64,000 nt of DNA. Source: Blastocladiella emersonii ATCC 22665 (taxonomy: Eukaryota > Blastocladiomycota > Blastocladiomycetes > Blastocladiales > Blastocladiaceae). This document shows positions 11,501-21,644 of the stretch, piece after piece (position 1 is the stretch's first letter; each line of letters opens with the position of its first letter). The stretch covers positions 1,116,001 to 1,180,000 of the forward strand of contig JANHCV010000002.1 of the NCBI GenBank assembly GCA_025594325.1. Reading direction: 5' to 3'. Both the position numbers and the translations under genes were made by a program. Under the pieces are notes generated by a model that saw only the letters and a list, made by a program, of their open reading frames with translations, searched no databases and had not been told where the DNA came from.

Positions 11501-12685
11501 TCGCTCATGGTCGGCAACTACGCGGCGCACCCGGTCCTCGTGCACCCGCCGGAGGATACCTCGTACCTGACGCACGGGCGCACCGACCTGTTCACGCAGT
11601 CGGTCGTCACCATGTTCGGCCCGCCCAATGTCTACGGCATGGCGCGGTTCAACCTGTCGCGCGCGCACACGCAGCCCAAGGTCGTCATGTCGCTCGCGTT
11701 CCCGGTGCGGTCGCACGCCGTCGTCCTCGTCAACGCGACCGACCGCACCGACATTGGGCTCGTCGGCGCCAGCCACCACAGCCAGCCGTACGTGTACATG
11801 ACGGGCGCGTGGGACGGGAAGGTGTACGCGACGTGGGACGACGGGCAGCGCGCGCTCGACGAAATCCAGCCCGACGACCCGAATCCTTGGGACCCGGACG
11901 CGCCCGCCGCGCCGCCGACCCGGTCCGCTCCCCCGACGACGCCCGCCGAGGCCGTCCAGCGCGTCCCCGTCCCCGACGGCGGACCGTACTTCTTCGAGGT
12001 CCGCGCCACGCTACCGTCGCCGCTCGACAAGGCCAACCGCGCGGCGGTCCCCGGCGTCGTCGAGGGCGCCGTCGTCCCGCTCGAGAAACGTCTCGTCGAG
12101 ATGTGGACGTCCCCGCCGTTCTACATCAAGCGCAACGCGCCGTCCGTGATCATCGCGCCGCCCGGGATCGACGGCGAGGGCGACTGGCCCGCGGACAACA
12201 ACCCATCGCCCGACTTTGACGTCGAGCCTAACCCAGACGAGGCCGACGACGGCGGTGACGGGAACGGCGGCAAGGGCAAGCAGAAGGTCAAGCCGGACAA
12301 GCCGGTCGACCCGTCGGCGCCCGCTGACGGTGGCCGCAGCGGAGTCGCTGGTGGCAGCGGGCACGAGTCGGGCTCTACGGGCGGCAGCGGCGGTTCCAAC
12401 GGCGGCAACAGCGGCACCTTCTCGTACTACTACCCGGGCGTCAACGGGTACAACCCCGACTACGAGATGGACGACCAGTGGCCGTTCAACTACGCCGGCA
12501 AGGTCCCGGCCCGCATCCACCCGGCGCACGGCGGCGTCGACCAGTTTGGCCGCCCGCTGCCCAAGACGGCCGCGGTCGCGCACCACCAGCAGCAGCACCA
12601 CCGTGGGCCGCGCAAGTGCCACCCGCACAAGCCCAAGGCCAAGCCCGCGGCGGCGGCGGCCACGGCGGTCGCCGAGCGCGCGTAG
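8566..12685 (+). CDS. Secreted subtilisin-like serine protease with PA domain
   Basis: Family S8 subtilase, 1321 residues in my model: exons 8566-8843, 8920-9626 and 9705-12685, with frame-consistent introns (gtacgt..cag, gtacgc..tag). Residues 1-25 are a signal peptide. An I9-like propeptide follows (NKFIVQFTRPPG to about 125). Catalytic Asp217 lies in RIGIIDGTVDW, His304 in DDGHATHVAG and Ser704 in SGPSQAAAYLAG. A protease-associated domain (CDPFDPQYFAGAWAILNRGG) is inserted before the Ser motif, and an Fn3-like module (LELGDAPGWPNADIKTATLR) follows it. The C-terminus is Gly/Ser/Asn-rich with a basic end. Two oddities: the Ser motif departs from GTSMAAPHVAG, and the oxyanion-hole Asn region reads TGVGSTKG, so Ser395 sits where Asn is expected. 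Activity is therefore uncertain. It converges on the 7TM gene with only 55 nt between stops. Confidence 0.9.
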
Positions 12686-12740
12686 ATCCTCGTTCGAAAA
12701 GAAAGTAGACTCTCGCTCTTGGCGGGATGTACCAGAAGAT

Positions 12741-13982
12741 CTATATACGAATACACGCCAGTGCCTCGCTCGACTTACCCGCCGTGATCTTGCTGTTCCC
12801 GCGCGTCATGGTCGCCTCGTTGTCGAGCATCGATGCCGATACGTTTGGCGTGATCCGTCCGACGGTCGCCGACGCCGCCGTGGCCAGCCCGGCCGCGCCC
12901 TTGCGCGGCAGCGTCGACGGCCCACCACTGCTACCACCGCTCGTCCGCGACCCCGTCCCACTCCCAGCGCCGCCGCCGCCACCACCGCCGCTGCTCTCGC
13001 GCTTGCTGTCGAACTTGCGGCTGCGCACGGCCATGGTCGCGGCGTACATGGCGGAGAGGTTCTGGCACGTGAACTCGACATAGAACCCGTCCTCGAACCC
13101 GCCCGCGTACGAGACGGCCGACGTGATCAGGTACCCGAGCACCGCCAGCACGATGCGGAACCCGACGCCGCGCAGCACCGCGAACAGCTGCGGGTGCTGC
13201 GCGGCCACGGCGCGCGGGACGAGGATCGGTGGGATCCGCAGCGCCAGGGACAGCGACGTCGCGCGGCGCGACGGGATCGCCGTCGCCGTGGGCTTTCCGC
13301 TCAGCGACAGCGTCACGGTCGCGCTCATCGTCGTCTCGGTGCCGGCCCTGTCGCCGTTGTTCGCGGTCGCGGCGCCCGTCAGCGCGCCCGCGGTCCCCTG
13401 CCGCAGAGGGTTTGCCGTCGCCGACATGTGCCGGACGAGCGGCGCCGTGAAGGTGACCCCGAGGATCGCGTACAGGACGAGGTAGATGACCTTGCCCGCG
13501 CTGTTGGTGGTGCGGTCGTAGATGGCGACGCACACGTCGCGGACCGGGTCGATGGCGATAGTCCGCACGATGATCGAGTACTCGACGAGCACGTAGCCCG
13601 ACAGGAACAGCGCGAACAGGGCGAGCCGCACGCCGCGGCGCGACTGCCACCACGATCCGTTCCGCGCCGAGACGAGCGAGGTCGCGCGGAACGCGAGCAC
13701 GCCCGTCGCGCCGAGCTGGAACAGCGAGTACGCGAGGTCCGCCACGGGCACCCACACGTAGCACGACCCGGCCATGATATGCGACGCGGGTACGACCATC
13801 TGCACCAGAAACAACGCCTGGTTGATGAAGTTGCAGACCGCGGCGACGAGCGGGATCACGAACAGCACCGTGCGCGTTTGTCGCGCGCACAGCTCTTTGG
13901 CGTTGGCGTAGATGAGCCATGCGGACGGGACGAGCGACGCGATCAGGATCCCGACCACGGCGTCGCGGGTCCAAACGGCCAT
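12741..13982 (-). CDS. Seven-transmembrane protein, paralogue of 25084-26469
   Basis: A 413-residue polytopic membrane protein. I chose the ATG at 13982 (MAVWTRDAVVGIL) because it aligns with the start of the paralogue at 25084 and has a good context (gtcaccATGG); the frame is open further upstream, to an ATG at 14363. About seven hydrophobic helices occupy residues 5-310. Motifs shared with the paralogue are WWQSRRGVR, NSAGKVIYLVLYAILGV, LVRHMS and VEFTCQN...AVRSRKFDS. The cytoplasmic-looking tail is Gly/Ser-rich. The fold is GPCR-like in size and layout, but I cannot assign a receptor class. One exon. Confidence 0.8.
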   Translation of the reverse strand: MAVWTRDAVVGILIASLVPSAWLIYANAKELCARQTRTVLFVIPLVAAVCNFINQALFLVQMVVPASHIMAGSCYVWVPVADLAYSLFQLGATGVLAFRATSLVSARNGSWWQSRRGVRLALFALFLSGYVLVEYSIIVRTIAIDPVRDVCVAIYDRTTNSAGKVIYLVLYAILGVTFTAPLVRHMSATANPLRQGTAGALTGAATANNGDRAGTETTMSATVTLSLSGKPTATAIPSRRATSLSLALRIPPILVPRAVAAQHPQLFAVLRGVGFRIVLAVLGYLITSAVSYAGGFEDGFYVEFTCQNLSAMYAATMAVRSRKFDSKRESSGGGGGGGAGSGTGSRTSGGSSGGPSTLPRKGAAGLATAASATVGRITPNVSASMLDNEATMTRGNSKITAGKSSEALACIRI

Positions 13983-14369
13983 GGTGACGATGATCAAGTC
14001 GGCGTAGTCCGACGATGCATGTGCGGTGCAGTTCTCGTGAACGTAACGTAGGAGCGTGATCGCGCCGCCATGGCCCGTGGCCGCGACCATGGCCAGCGAG
14101 GGACCGTGGCCGCGGCCCTGGTGCCCTGCTTGCCTCCCAGCCTGCTGGCTGTCAAACGCGAACAAATGCAACGGATCCAGATATTGCACGATGGCCTTGA
14201 CCATGATCACGTCTCCGAATGCCCTGCGCCCCTTGTCCATGGCGTGCATCCCACTGGTCGAGCGGGAGACGCGTATGCTTAACGCGTTGACCACGAGCGT
14301 CTCCCTCCCCTTGTTGCCTACCCTCAAAGGCGAGCCGAGTCGAGAGGCAAGTGCATCTGACATCTATTT
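13983..14369. other. Intergenic region between SPT7 and 7TM gene
   Basis: A 387-nt spacer between two minus-strand genes, containing the SPT7 3' flank and the 7TM promoter. An upstream in-frame extension of the 7TM gene runs through it, but that stretch is not conserved in the paralogue and reads as unstructured. Nothing else seen. Confidence 0.45.
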
Positions 14370-17300
14370 TCACTTGCCCGCGGCCGCCGCTGCCGTCGCG
14401 GCGGTCTTGGCCTTCTTCCCGCCCTTCTTGGCCGCCGCCGCTCCCGCCGAAGTCGACGATCCGGCAGTCGTGGTCGCGGACGCAGCGGAAGCCTGGACGG
14501 ACTTGGCGGCGCGCGCGTCGCGCTCGGCGAGCCGCACGCGGAGCTCCTTGCTGGTACACCGCACGTCGTCCTCCATGATGTGCACGCCGTCCGTGAACTT
14601 GTTGGCGCGGACGTGCGCGTCCCACCACCGCTGCATGAGGCCGATGACAGGAGCGTGCGCTGCAGGAACGTCGCTCTCGCCATCGTCGCCGGGTGGCGGT
14701 GTGCTGGCGGCGACGACGACGCGGCGCGGCTCGCGGACGATGGTGCGGGACTCGTTCGGGGCCGAGGCGGCAGTTGGACGATCTGGACTGGTCGCGGGCG
14801 AGGGTTCGAGCGACGCCGAGAAGTTGAGGAACGAGGAAAAGGGCTTCGGGACGGGCGACCGCGGAGCCGGAGGTGGAAGCCCTTGTTGCGCTCGTTTCGC
14901 AGGTGACACGGGCCGAACGTCGAGCGGAAGCGTCGCTGGACCGGCTGGCGGCGGCCTGGATGCGCCCTCGTCGCCAGGTGGCGCGAACCCGTTAACCTGC
15001 CCGTCGGGCCGCGACTCGGACGGCGGCGGCGCATGCGCGTCGGGGAGCTTCTCCATGTCCATAACGGTCCACATGAGCGGGCGGAACTTGCCGGGCGGCG
15101 GCGGGAACTCGGGCGCGGCATCGGACGCGTTGGCGCCGAGCGCGTCGGCTGCCGCGTCGGCGCGGCGGTAGTAGCCCGTCTTGGCGTCCTTGTACCACAG
15201 CCGCGAGGGAACCGCGTGGACGGCCGGAACGCCGACGGCGCCGAACCCGAAAAAGTCCTCGCCGAGGAGACCCGAGAGGAAACTCCCACTACACGCGACG
15301 TTGCGGGTCAGTTCCCGAAATTTGGGCAAGGCGGTAGTGCAGCGCACGTACCTCGCAAAGGCGTCGTCCTCGTCTTCCATGGGCAGGTCGTCGAGGCCCA
15401 TCCGACTCGAACCACCCTACAGTGCACGCAGGAGCAAAATCAGAGTCGTTCGATCCACCAGCTCGTCGTGCACCGTACCGTGATCATGTCGCGCAGCTTG
15501 TTCTCGACGCGGCGATCGAGGTCGACGAGGCGGTGCGACCCGCGGCAAATATCGAGCGCAGCGTGGTCGTAGATACTGAGCGCGTCGAACCCGTTGACCT
15601 TGAGCGCGAGCGAGAGGCGGTGCTCGGGCGTGAACTCCTCGGCGGGCGGGAGCGGCTGGCGGTTGCCGAGCGTCGCGACGGCCGAGCTCGTCGCGGGCGC
15701 AACCTCGGACAGGGGTTCGGTGGTCGCGGACGGCCGGTGGTCGCCTATGATGCGCAGCGACGCGCCGAGCTTGTCGAGACACTGCACCCACAGATCGCCG
15801 AGGACCTGGATCACGTTGGCCGAGCACCCGTCGAACCCAGAGTGGCCGAGGAGGAGCGCGAGCGCGCGCCGGAGGTAGACGTGCGCGGCCTCCTGGTGCA
15901 GGATCTCGGTCGGTGGTGGTGGGTCTGCGCCTGCCGGTGGTGCTGGTGCAGGCTCCTCGCCGTCGGCGACCTGCGCCGCGAAGATACCGGTCCCGCCGGG
16001 CACGATGGAATCGAGGTCCGCGGCGAGCGTCGGAATCAAGAGCGGGTCTATGTCCGACTCAAGGGCGGCGGTGCCGGCATCGAGACTGCCGCTCCGCACC
16101 GTGCGGCCCGGTGACGTGCTTCGGCGCGTGGGACTCGGACTGCGCATCCGCGTCGCTGCCGCTCCACTCGCGCCCTGCTGCGCTTCGTCCGCCCCACCAC
16201 TACTCCCGCCGCCGGCCGCTGGTGGTGGTGGTAGTCCCGCGAGCGCAATGGCGGGCGCGACGCGGAGAACGCCGTGGTCGCGCATCTCGGTGATGTAGGC
16301 GGACCGGTTGCGCAGGCCGCGCCACGCGCGCATCGACGCGATGGCCGAGAGGTGCGAGCGCGGGCCCTGGACGAGTTCGGCGTCCGCATCGACAGCTTCC
16401 TCGACCTCCACGTCGAGGTCGCCGTTGGGCGTGACGGGCTCGGAGCGCTGGATCGGCGACTGCGATCGCCGTCGTTTAGGCGCGGGCGGCGGTAATGCGG
16501 GGTCGCCGACGGATGGGTTGGACAGGGACGCGGAGCGCGCGCGTTTACCCCTGCTGCTACCGCTGCTGCGCGACTCGCCGTCAGGAGCGGACGACAGGTC
16601 GGCGAGCGAGGTGGGCGGGGCGGTGGACGCAGCGGTGGCGATGGGTGATGGCGGTAGTGGGAGCGGGATGATGGGGACCGGCGCACGCGGATCGATGCGT
16701 AGCGCGGGTTGCATCATGAACATGCCCTACACGCAGAGCGAGACACGGGGTAAGCGTTGGCGGATCCAGCGGTGTCCGAGATGCGAAATCGCACCGAGGG
16801 CGGGACGATCGACACGGGTGCGAGCTTGCCGTCGACCCGCGACGAGGATGACGAGGACGACGCCGCGTCGCCATCGACGCCGTTGGCGCGGCGGTGACCC
16901 GGGATCGCCTTGATCCGCGGTAGCTTCTCGGTCGCCGCGCTCCCACTTGCCGCGGGCGCGTTTGCGGGGGCAGCGCCGGGCGGTGGCGGCTCCGAGGCCT
17001 TGTAGACGATGAGGTCCGGGATGCGGGGCGCGATGAGGTCGATCTTGGCCTTGAGGAACTCGCCGTACTTGCGGTAGATGGAGTCGGGGTGCGAGTTGAA
17101 GGTCATGCAGTTGGTGTAGATGAGCTCGAGGTCGGCGACGAACTCGTGCTTGGACCGGTACTGGTACGTGTTGAGCTTATGGCGCATGGAGCCGAAGTCC
17201 ATGGGCCGCTTGATCACGTCGTGATAGTCGGGGACCTCGCGCTGCGACACCTTGCGCTGGAAGGGCTTGAGCTCGTCGTAGGTCTTGAGCTCGGCGAGCA

Positions 17301-17802
17301 CGCGGTCGAACGCCTCGTACAGCGGCTCCTGGTTGACCATGTCCGGGTTGGCCCACTTGGACGGCGCACGTTTCGGCTCGGGCGTCTTGAGCAGCGCGAG
17401 CAGCGACCGGTCGGTCCGCAGCTTCTGTGCGCCGTAGTGCGCCTCGAGCGCGGCGAGGAGGTAGCCGCAGTTGGGCCCGTTCGGGATCGAGATCTAGACG
17501 GATCTCGCACGAGGTATTAAATCGGCTTCCCAACGCACCCGTGGTGGCGAAATGAATGTGGTACTCACGGGCATCAGCTCGCGGCGCGGCGGGTCGGGAG
17601 CCGCCGCAGCGACAGGCTCGCGGTCCTGCTCGACCTTGACCTTCTTTGGGAGCGCATCGTCTTTCTGCGTGGCAGCGTCGCCCTTTTGCTGCTTGCCCGT
17701 GCCCGGTTTCGAGGCAGGCGGGGCCGGTGCCGGCGGCGGGTCCGCATCGAGCGTGGCAAACACGTCGAGCTTAGGGTCGAGCAGGGCGTGCGCCAGGTCC
17801 AT
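14370..17802 (-). CDS. SPT7: SAGA complex subunit SPT7 (bromodomain plus histone fold)
   Basis: Structural subunit of the SAGA histone acetyltransferase complex. My model has five exons: 17802-17569, 17493-16795, 16726-15479, 15416-15352 and 15288-14370 (1054 residues), all junctions keeping frame. The N-terminal region (SKWANPDMVNQEPLYEAFDR) leads into a bromodomain (about residues 146-223; VPDYHDVIKRPMDFGSM, then YTNCMTFNS with the acetyl-lysine Asn). A Bromo_TP-type histone fold is at about 584-650 (EILHQEAAHVYLRRALALLL). The C-terminal SFLSGLLGEDFFGFG segment also fits the family. The last intron (15351-15289, 63 nt, gtacgt..gtgtag, with a ctgac branch-like site) is a multiple of three and stop-free, so it could be read through. 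It is shorter than yeast Spt7 (about 1300). Confidence 0.9.
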
Positions 17803-18377
17803 GGTAGTATTCTAGCTCGATTGCATCAAGTTGCGTGGGACTCGTCCGCGGGCGCGAGCGGATGCGGACATGTGCGTGGAGAGGGAGAGTGCGAGGAGCA
17901 CGCGTGCTGCACCGGAACACGGCCCACTTCACGGTCACGCGTCTCCGCTTCCTTCTCCTCTCTCCCTTTGACCTCGCGCCGATGGATCAGCAGCAATGTA
18001 CATTATACGAAACTCCATGCAAATCGTTCAAAATGCTATTAATGGACTTTTACGTTTGTGGCCGCCGCAAGAACTCGTCAGGACAACCTTGTTGCATGTG
18101 CGGACCGAAGCGGGCGCCTGGGCAAGGGAGTATGAATCCAAGGTCGGACGTGAGTGGTCAAATATGAGTTGTGTGCTCTACGCGAATAGGTGGCGTAGCC
18201 GCAGCTTCCTGGGGCCTCGATCGTGGCCGCTGCCCAACTGCGATGTTCACCGATGGATACTAGTGAGGACTAACAGGCCGAGATCCGTGTCGTCGATGTT
18301 CTCGCTGATTCGGAGTCGCATTTAAGGGGAATATTGACGGAACACTATTCAAAATGACAAGAGGCACTCGATGGCAT
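17803..18377. other. SPT7 upstream / PAQR downstream spacer with AT-rich patch
   Basis: A 575-nt spacer. The first about 180 nt are GC-rich (likely SPT7 promoter). From about 17990 to 18350 base composition shifts to AT-rich (for example tattaatggacttttac), unlike the flanks. No coding potential or known repeat was recognised. Confidence 0.45.
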
Positions 18378-19331
18378 TCAATTGCCACCGCACTGACAGG
18401 CGACCCGCCAGCGAATGAGGTCGACCGCGCTGTACGCGTGAACAAGCGCGGCCGCGAGTATGCACAGATGCCACGCCTGGTGCGAATGCAAAAGGACGTC
18501 GAACTTGCCGGGGAACCAGCGCTCGGGGAGCTTGAACGCGTAGATCGTGGCGCCGCAGAGGTTGAGCCCGGCCACGACGAGCCAGCCGTACGCCGCCCAC
18601 CACGGGATGCCGTCCGGAAGTCCGTTGGCCGCGACAAAGTGCACGATCGGCAGCACGCTGAAGATCCCCGAGCCGACGTAGATCAGCGTGCGCCACGGCC
18701 GGAACCGTGTCGTTGGCCACGCGGGGAACAGCGGACCGACCACGCCGATGAGCGACAATCCGACGGTGAGCGAGAGGTACATGGAACGCAGGCTCGCGTC
18801 GCAATAGTATGCGCAATACGTGATCACCGAGGACGCGCCGCCGATGAGGATCGAGATGCCCGCGTAGTCGAGGCACCCGAATCGGATGTACGTAGCGTAA
18901 TCCCGGCACAAGTGCGTGTGGTACAGCGTGCTGAACAGAAAACACTTGCACGCCGACAACAGAAACGCGACCAGGACGATGTGACCCCAAACGACTGCGT
19001 TGGCCGGGAGGACCAACCGCGTGCACGCGATCATAGGCGCGAACAGGAGCAGGCCGACGAGATGCGTCCAAATGTTGCCCGTCTCGTTGTGAATGTAGAC
19101 GATGGACCGCCACGCCTGCGCGTGCGTGTAGCCGGACCGGTAGCCGGTCAAAATGTATTTGTTGTCTTGGAGGTAGCCGGGAACCTGCGAGAACTCGTAC
19201 ACGGGCAACTTGGCCGTCCACCATGCCGAGATCCACGTCGGCGACGCAGTTGGCACGTCCGCACCAAGAGCCGGCTTGGCCGAGATGCTGTTGCTGCTCC
19301 CGCGTTCTAATGTACTTGAGTCTAACATCAT
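18378..19331 (-). CDS. PAQR/adiponectin-receptor-like 7TM protein
   Basis: A 317-residue single-exon member of the progestin and adipoQ receptor family (fungal Izh proteins, human ADIPOR), zinc-containing 7TM proteins with ceramidase-like sites linked to lipid and zinc homeostasis. The hallmark N-terminal segment is clear: VPGYLQDNKYILTGYR and SIVYIHNETGNIWTHLVG. Seven hydrophobic helices follow. Putative zinc ligands are His in FSTLYHTHLC (first core helix) and the pair in LLHSHQAWHLC (last helix), matching the family. Both tandem ATG codons at the start are possible. The gene lies 575 nt downstream of SPT7 start on the same strand. Confidence 0.93.
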   Translation of the reverse strand: MMLDSSTLERGSSNSISAKPALGADVPTASPTWISAWWTAKLPVYEFSQVPGYLQDNKYILTGYRSGYTHAQAWRSIVYIHNETGNIWTHLVGLLLFAPMIACTRLVLPANAVVWGHIVLVAFLLSACKCFLFSTLYHTHLCRDYATYIRFGCLDYAGISILIGGASSVITYCAYYCDASLRSMYLSLTVGLSLIGVVGPLFPAWPTTRFRPWRTLIYVGSGIFSVLPIVHFVAANGLPDGIPWWAAYGWLVVAGLNLCGATIYAFKLPERWFPGKFDVLLHSHQAWHLCILAAALVHAYSAVDLIRWRVACQCGGN

Positions 19332-20026
19332 AACCGGGTTGGATTCTCGTTGTTATCGTTCGGACGGAGGGCGAGTATCGCGAGCGGATTGGACGCGACG
19401 GTCGAGGCATCGTCCGTGCTGATGTCCGAAGTTGGCGGCGATGATTGCGAGAACGCAGTATCCCCCTGCGTGACCATGAGCTCCCAAACAGCGACGGTCT
19501 GAGCTGCGAACCGCAGACCGCGCGGTTAAAAACGGCTCGCCCCTGTTCTTGCGCACGCTCTCTCAGGTGCACACCGCCCATCCACGCCATCACGCATGCA
19601 GTCAAAAGGTCCCTGGTCTGGAGCGTGAGATTCTCCGCAACGCACGGCCGTCCGGTGGTTCTGTCAGATCCTGCACAAGTCCACTTGAAAGGAGTTTCCG
19701 GAGAATTACGAGGCAACTGGGTGGACAAGTCCTGATTTGGAGTGTCTCGCACGCAAGTGGGCCGCGACGAAGGGAAGTGGCGAGAACTTGTTGGAGCGCA
19801 AACGAGAGCGATCCTCTTGACATCGAATTGTGGGATTTAGGGCTGCAGTCGCACCGTGGCAACAACACGCGTTGATCATCTCGTGTGGTCACCACGTGTT
19901 AGACGCGACGCGCTTGCGTGGCGTCCGCGGACGCGTTTTCGCTGGACCCCCGTGCAGATCCGCGGACACATGTAGGAGGGCTTCATCTATGGCACGTCTG
20001 CGCTTCATCGGGTGCGAGACATGACG
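19332..20026. other. Intergenic region upstream of PAQR gene
   Basis: About 700 nt of mixed composition with the PAQR promoter on its left side. It contains a caccacgtg/gacgcgacgcg cluster near 19890-19915. No gene or element recognised. Confidence 0.4.
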
Positions 20027-20285
20027 CCATGGTGATCAAGCGGATACCGCGTTCGCGCAGGAGGACGGCGTCGGTGGCGAGGATGCGCTCGAGGACGGGC
20101 TCGCCGAGTTCTCGGCGGCGGATCTCGCAGAGTTCGAGTCGTTGGCCGAGGACGGCGCCGCCGAGGAGGCCTTCTCCCTCGACGACGCGTTCGAGGACGG
20201 GCTCGTCGACTTGTCGCTGGCCGGCGACGCGTTCGAGGGGCTCAAGGACTCGCTGGACGAGGGCCTCGACTTCATCCGTTTCTGA
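20027..20285 (+). pseudogene. 3'-end fragment copy of the acidic-repeat secreted protein gene
   Basis: The plus-strand frame ending at the TGA 20283-20285 reads AFAQEDGVGGEDALEDGL, then AEFSAADLAEFE, AAEEAFSLDDAFEDGLVD and DSLDEGLDFIRF. This matches the last ~110 residues of the protein at 5077-6801 (AFAQEDGLDEEALEDTLADF ... DSLDEGLDFIRF), with internal repeat units missing. The frame is closed upstream by a TGA just before 20027 and has no ATG, so no signal peptide or body is present. It looks like a 5'-truncated duplicate. It could alternatively be a last exon of an otherwise lost gene. The homology stops abruptly at both ends. Confidence 0.8.
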
Positions 20286-20410
20286 CCTCGCTCGCGCGGG
20301 CGCGAGTGGCTGACTGTCTCCGATGCCGGGCAAGGTTGAGCAATTGAATTGGGTAGTTGATATGCAAATATATGGCTATTCGATACACAGCGAGAGAATC
20401 GTTCCGCCAG

Positions 20411-21427
20411 CTAGGCGAGGAGCTCGTCGACCACATCCATCTCGTCCTCCTCGCGGTCATGTGCGGCGCAGCACGCCATCACGACATGCGCCTTGCACCG
20501 CGCGCACAGCACGACGCGGTACCCGCGCCCGAGCCGGCCCGCGTCCGCCGCAACCTCCTCCTCCCCCTCGTCGTCGTCCATGATCGAGTCGTCCGTCTCG
20601 ACATCCGTCCACAGGTCCGCCGCCGACCACACGTCCTCCTCCATGGCCGGCAGGTGCGCGAGCGCCGCGGCCGAGTACGCGGCGGGCGGCGCGTCGGCGG
20701 CCGCCGCCATGGTCGCCGAGATCACGGTGCCGAGCCACGCGTGGACGCGCGCCGTGATGACCGAGCGCGGCGGGCGGGCGGCCGAGGCGCACAGGACGGG
20801 CGGTGGTGGTGGCGTGGCCGCGCGGGCGGCGCGGTTCGTCGCGGATGGGACCGTGGACGCGTCGTCGAGGTTGAGGACGAGCTTGGGCGGCGAGTCGGCG
20901 GCCTCCTGCTCCTCGTCGTCGTCAGCGAACACGAGTGCAGGCGACGAGTCGGCCGCCAGCACGCGATGCGGTGGACAGGACGTGCGCGGCGGCGGACACG
21001 ACGCGTATTTCGCGGCATCTGCCGGCTGCGTCTGCGACGGCGGCGTAGTTGGCGGCGTCGTGAGCAGGCCCGCGCCGCCCGTCGATCCCGCCGCGGCCGC
21101 CGCGAGCGCCACGACGGCGATCGCAGGCGTCACGGGCGGCACGAACCGGAACTCTTCTGCAGGTTTGATGACCACGGGCGCAGCCGGTGCAGGTGGTTTC
21201 GGTGCGAGGCCGGGCGGCAGCGGGTCGGGCGACGCGCGGCGGCGGAGCCAGGTGCGGTCGAGCAGGTCGGGCGACGACGGGAGCGGGCGCGGCGTGAAGG
21301 GCAGGCCGGCGGCGACCACCTCGATGATGGAGCGCAGGCGGTACGCGGGCGGCGGGCCCTTGGTCGCCTTGCGCCGGGCGCGGTAGCGGCGCGCGCGCGG
21401 GATGAGGACGGCCGCGTTGGGTTTCAT
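20411..21427 (-). CDS. Hypothetical protein, Pro/Ala-rich with acidic patches
   Basis: A 338-residue open frame starting MKPNAAVLIPRARRYRARRK. I do not recognise it. It has a basic N-terminus, a Pro/Ala-rich centre, an acidic stretch (FADDDEEQEAAD), and a C-terminal acidic run (DDDEGEEE) followed by a small Cys cluster (CARCKAHVVMACCAAH) that might bind metal. Codon use matches its neighbours, and the ATG is the last one before the conserved-looking basic segment; the frame stays open about 50 codons further upstream. Probably a real but rapidly evolving gene. Confidence 0.5.
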   Translation of the reverse strand: MKPNAAVLIPRARRYRARRKATKGPPPAYRLRSIIEVVAAGLPFTPRPLPSSPDLLDRTWLRRRASPDPLPPGLAPKPPAPAAPVVIKPAEEFRFVPPVTPAIAVVALAAAAAGSTGGAGLLTTPPTTPPSQTQPADAAKYASCPPPRTSCPPHRVLAADSSPALVFADDDEEQEAADSPPKLVLNLDDASTVPSATNRAARAATPPPPPVLCASAARPPRSVITARVHAWLGTVISATMAAAADAPPAAYSAAALAHLPAMEEDVWSAADLWTDVETDDSIMDDDEGEEEVAADAGRLGRGYRVVLCARCKAHVVMACCAAHDREEDEMDVVDELLA

Positions 21428-21644
21428 GATGTGGCGTGCGGGTGGTGAGAGTCGATGCGTTGGGTTGCGTGTGGGTGTGCTGCAAGAGCTTCGTTGCGAT
21501 GGGAAGAGCAGCGAGCCGCGGGAGGGAACGCGGATGAGCGACGCGCCGAGTGACGCGCTCGACATCACCGCTCCGATCACACTCTTTTCCCACGCGCGAC
21601 GTTATCAATCAAACCTTCTCGTATATTCGCGCGCGCGCACGCGT

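Noticed and set aside
13983-14363. N-terminal extension of the 12.7 kb 7TM protein
   Set aside because: The paralogue begins directly at TM1, and the extension reads as unstructured, with a good-context ATG at 13982.
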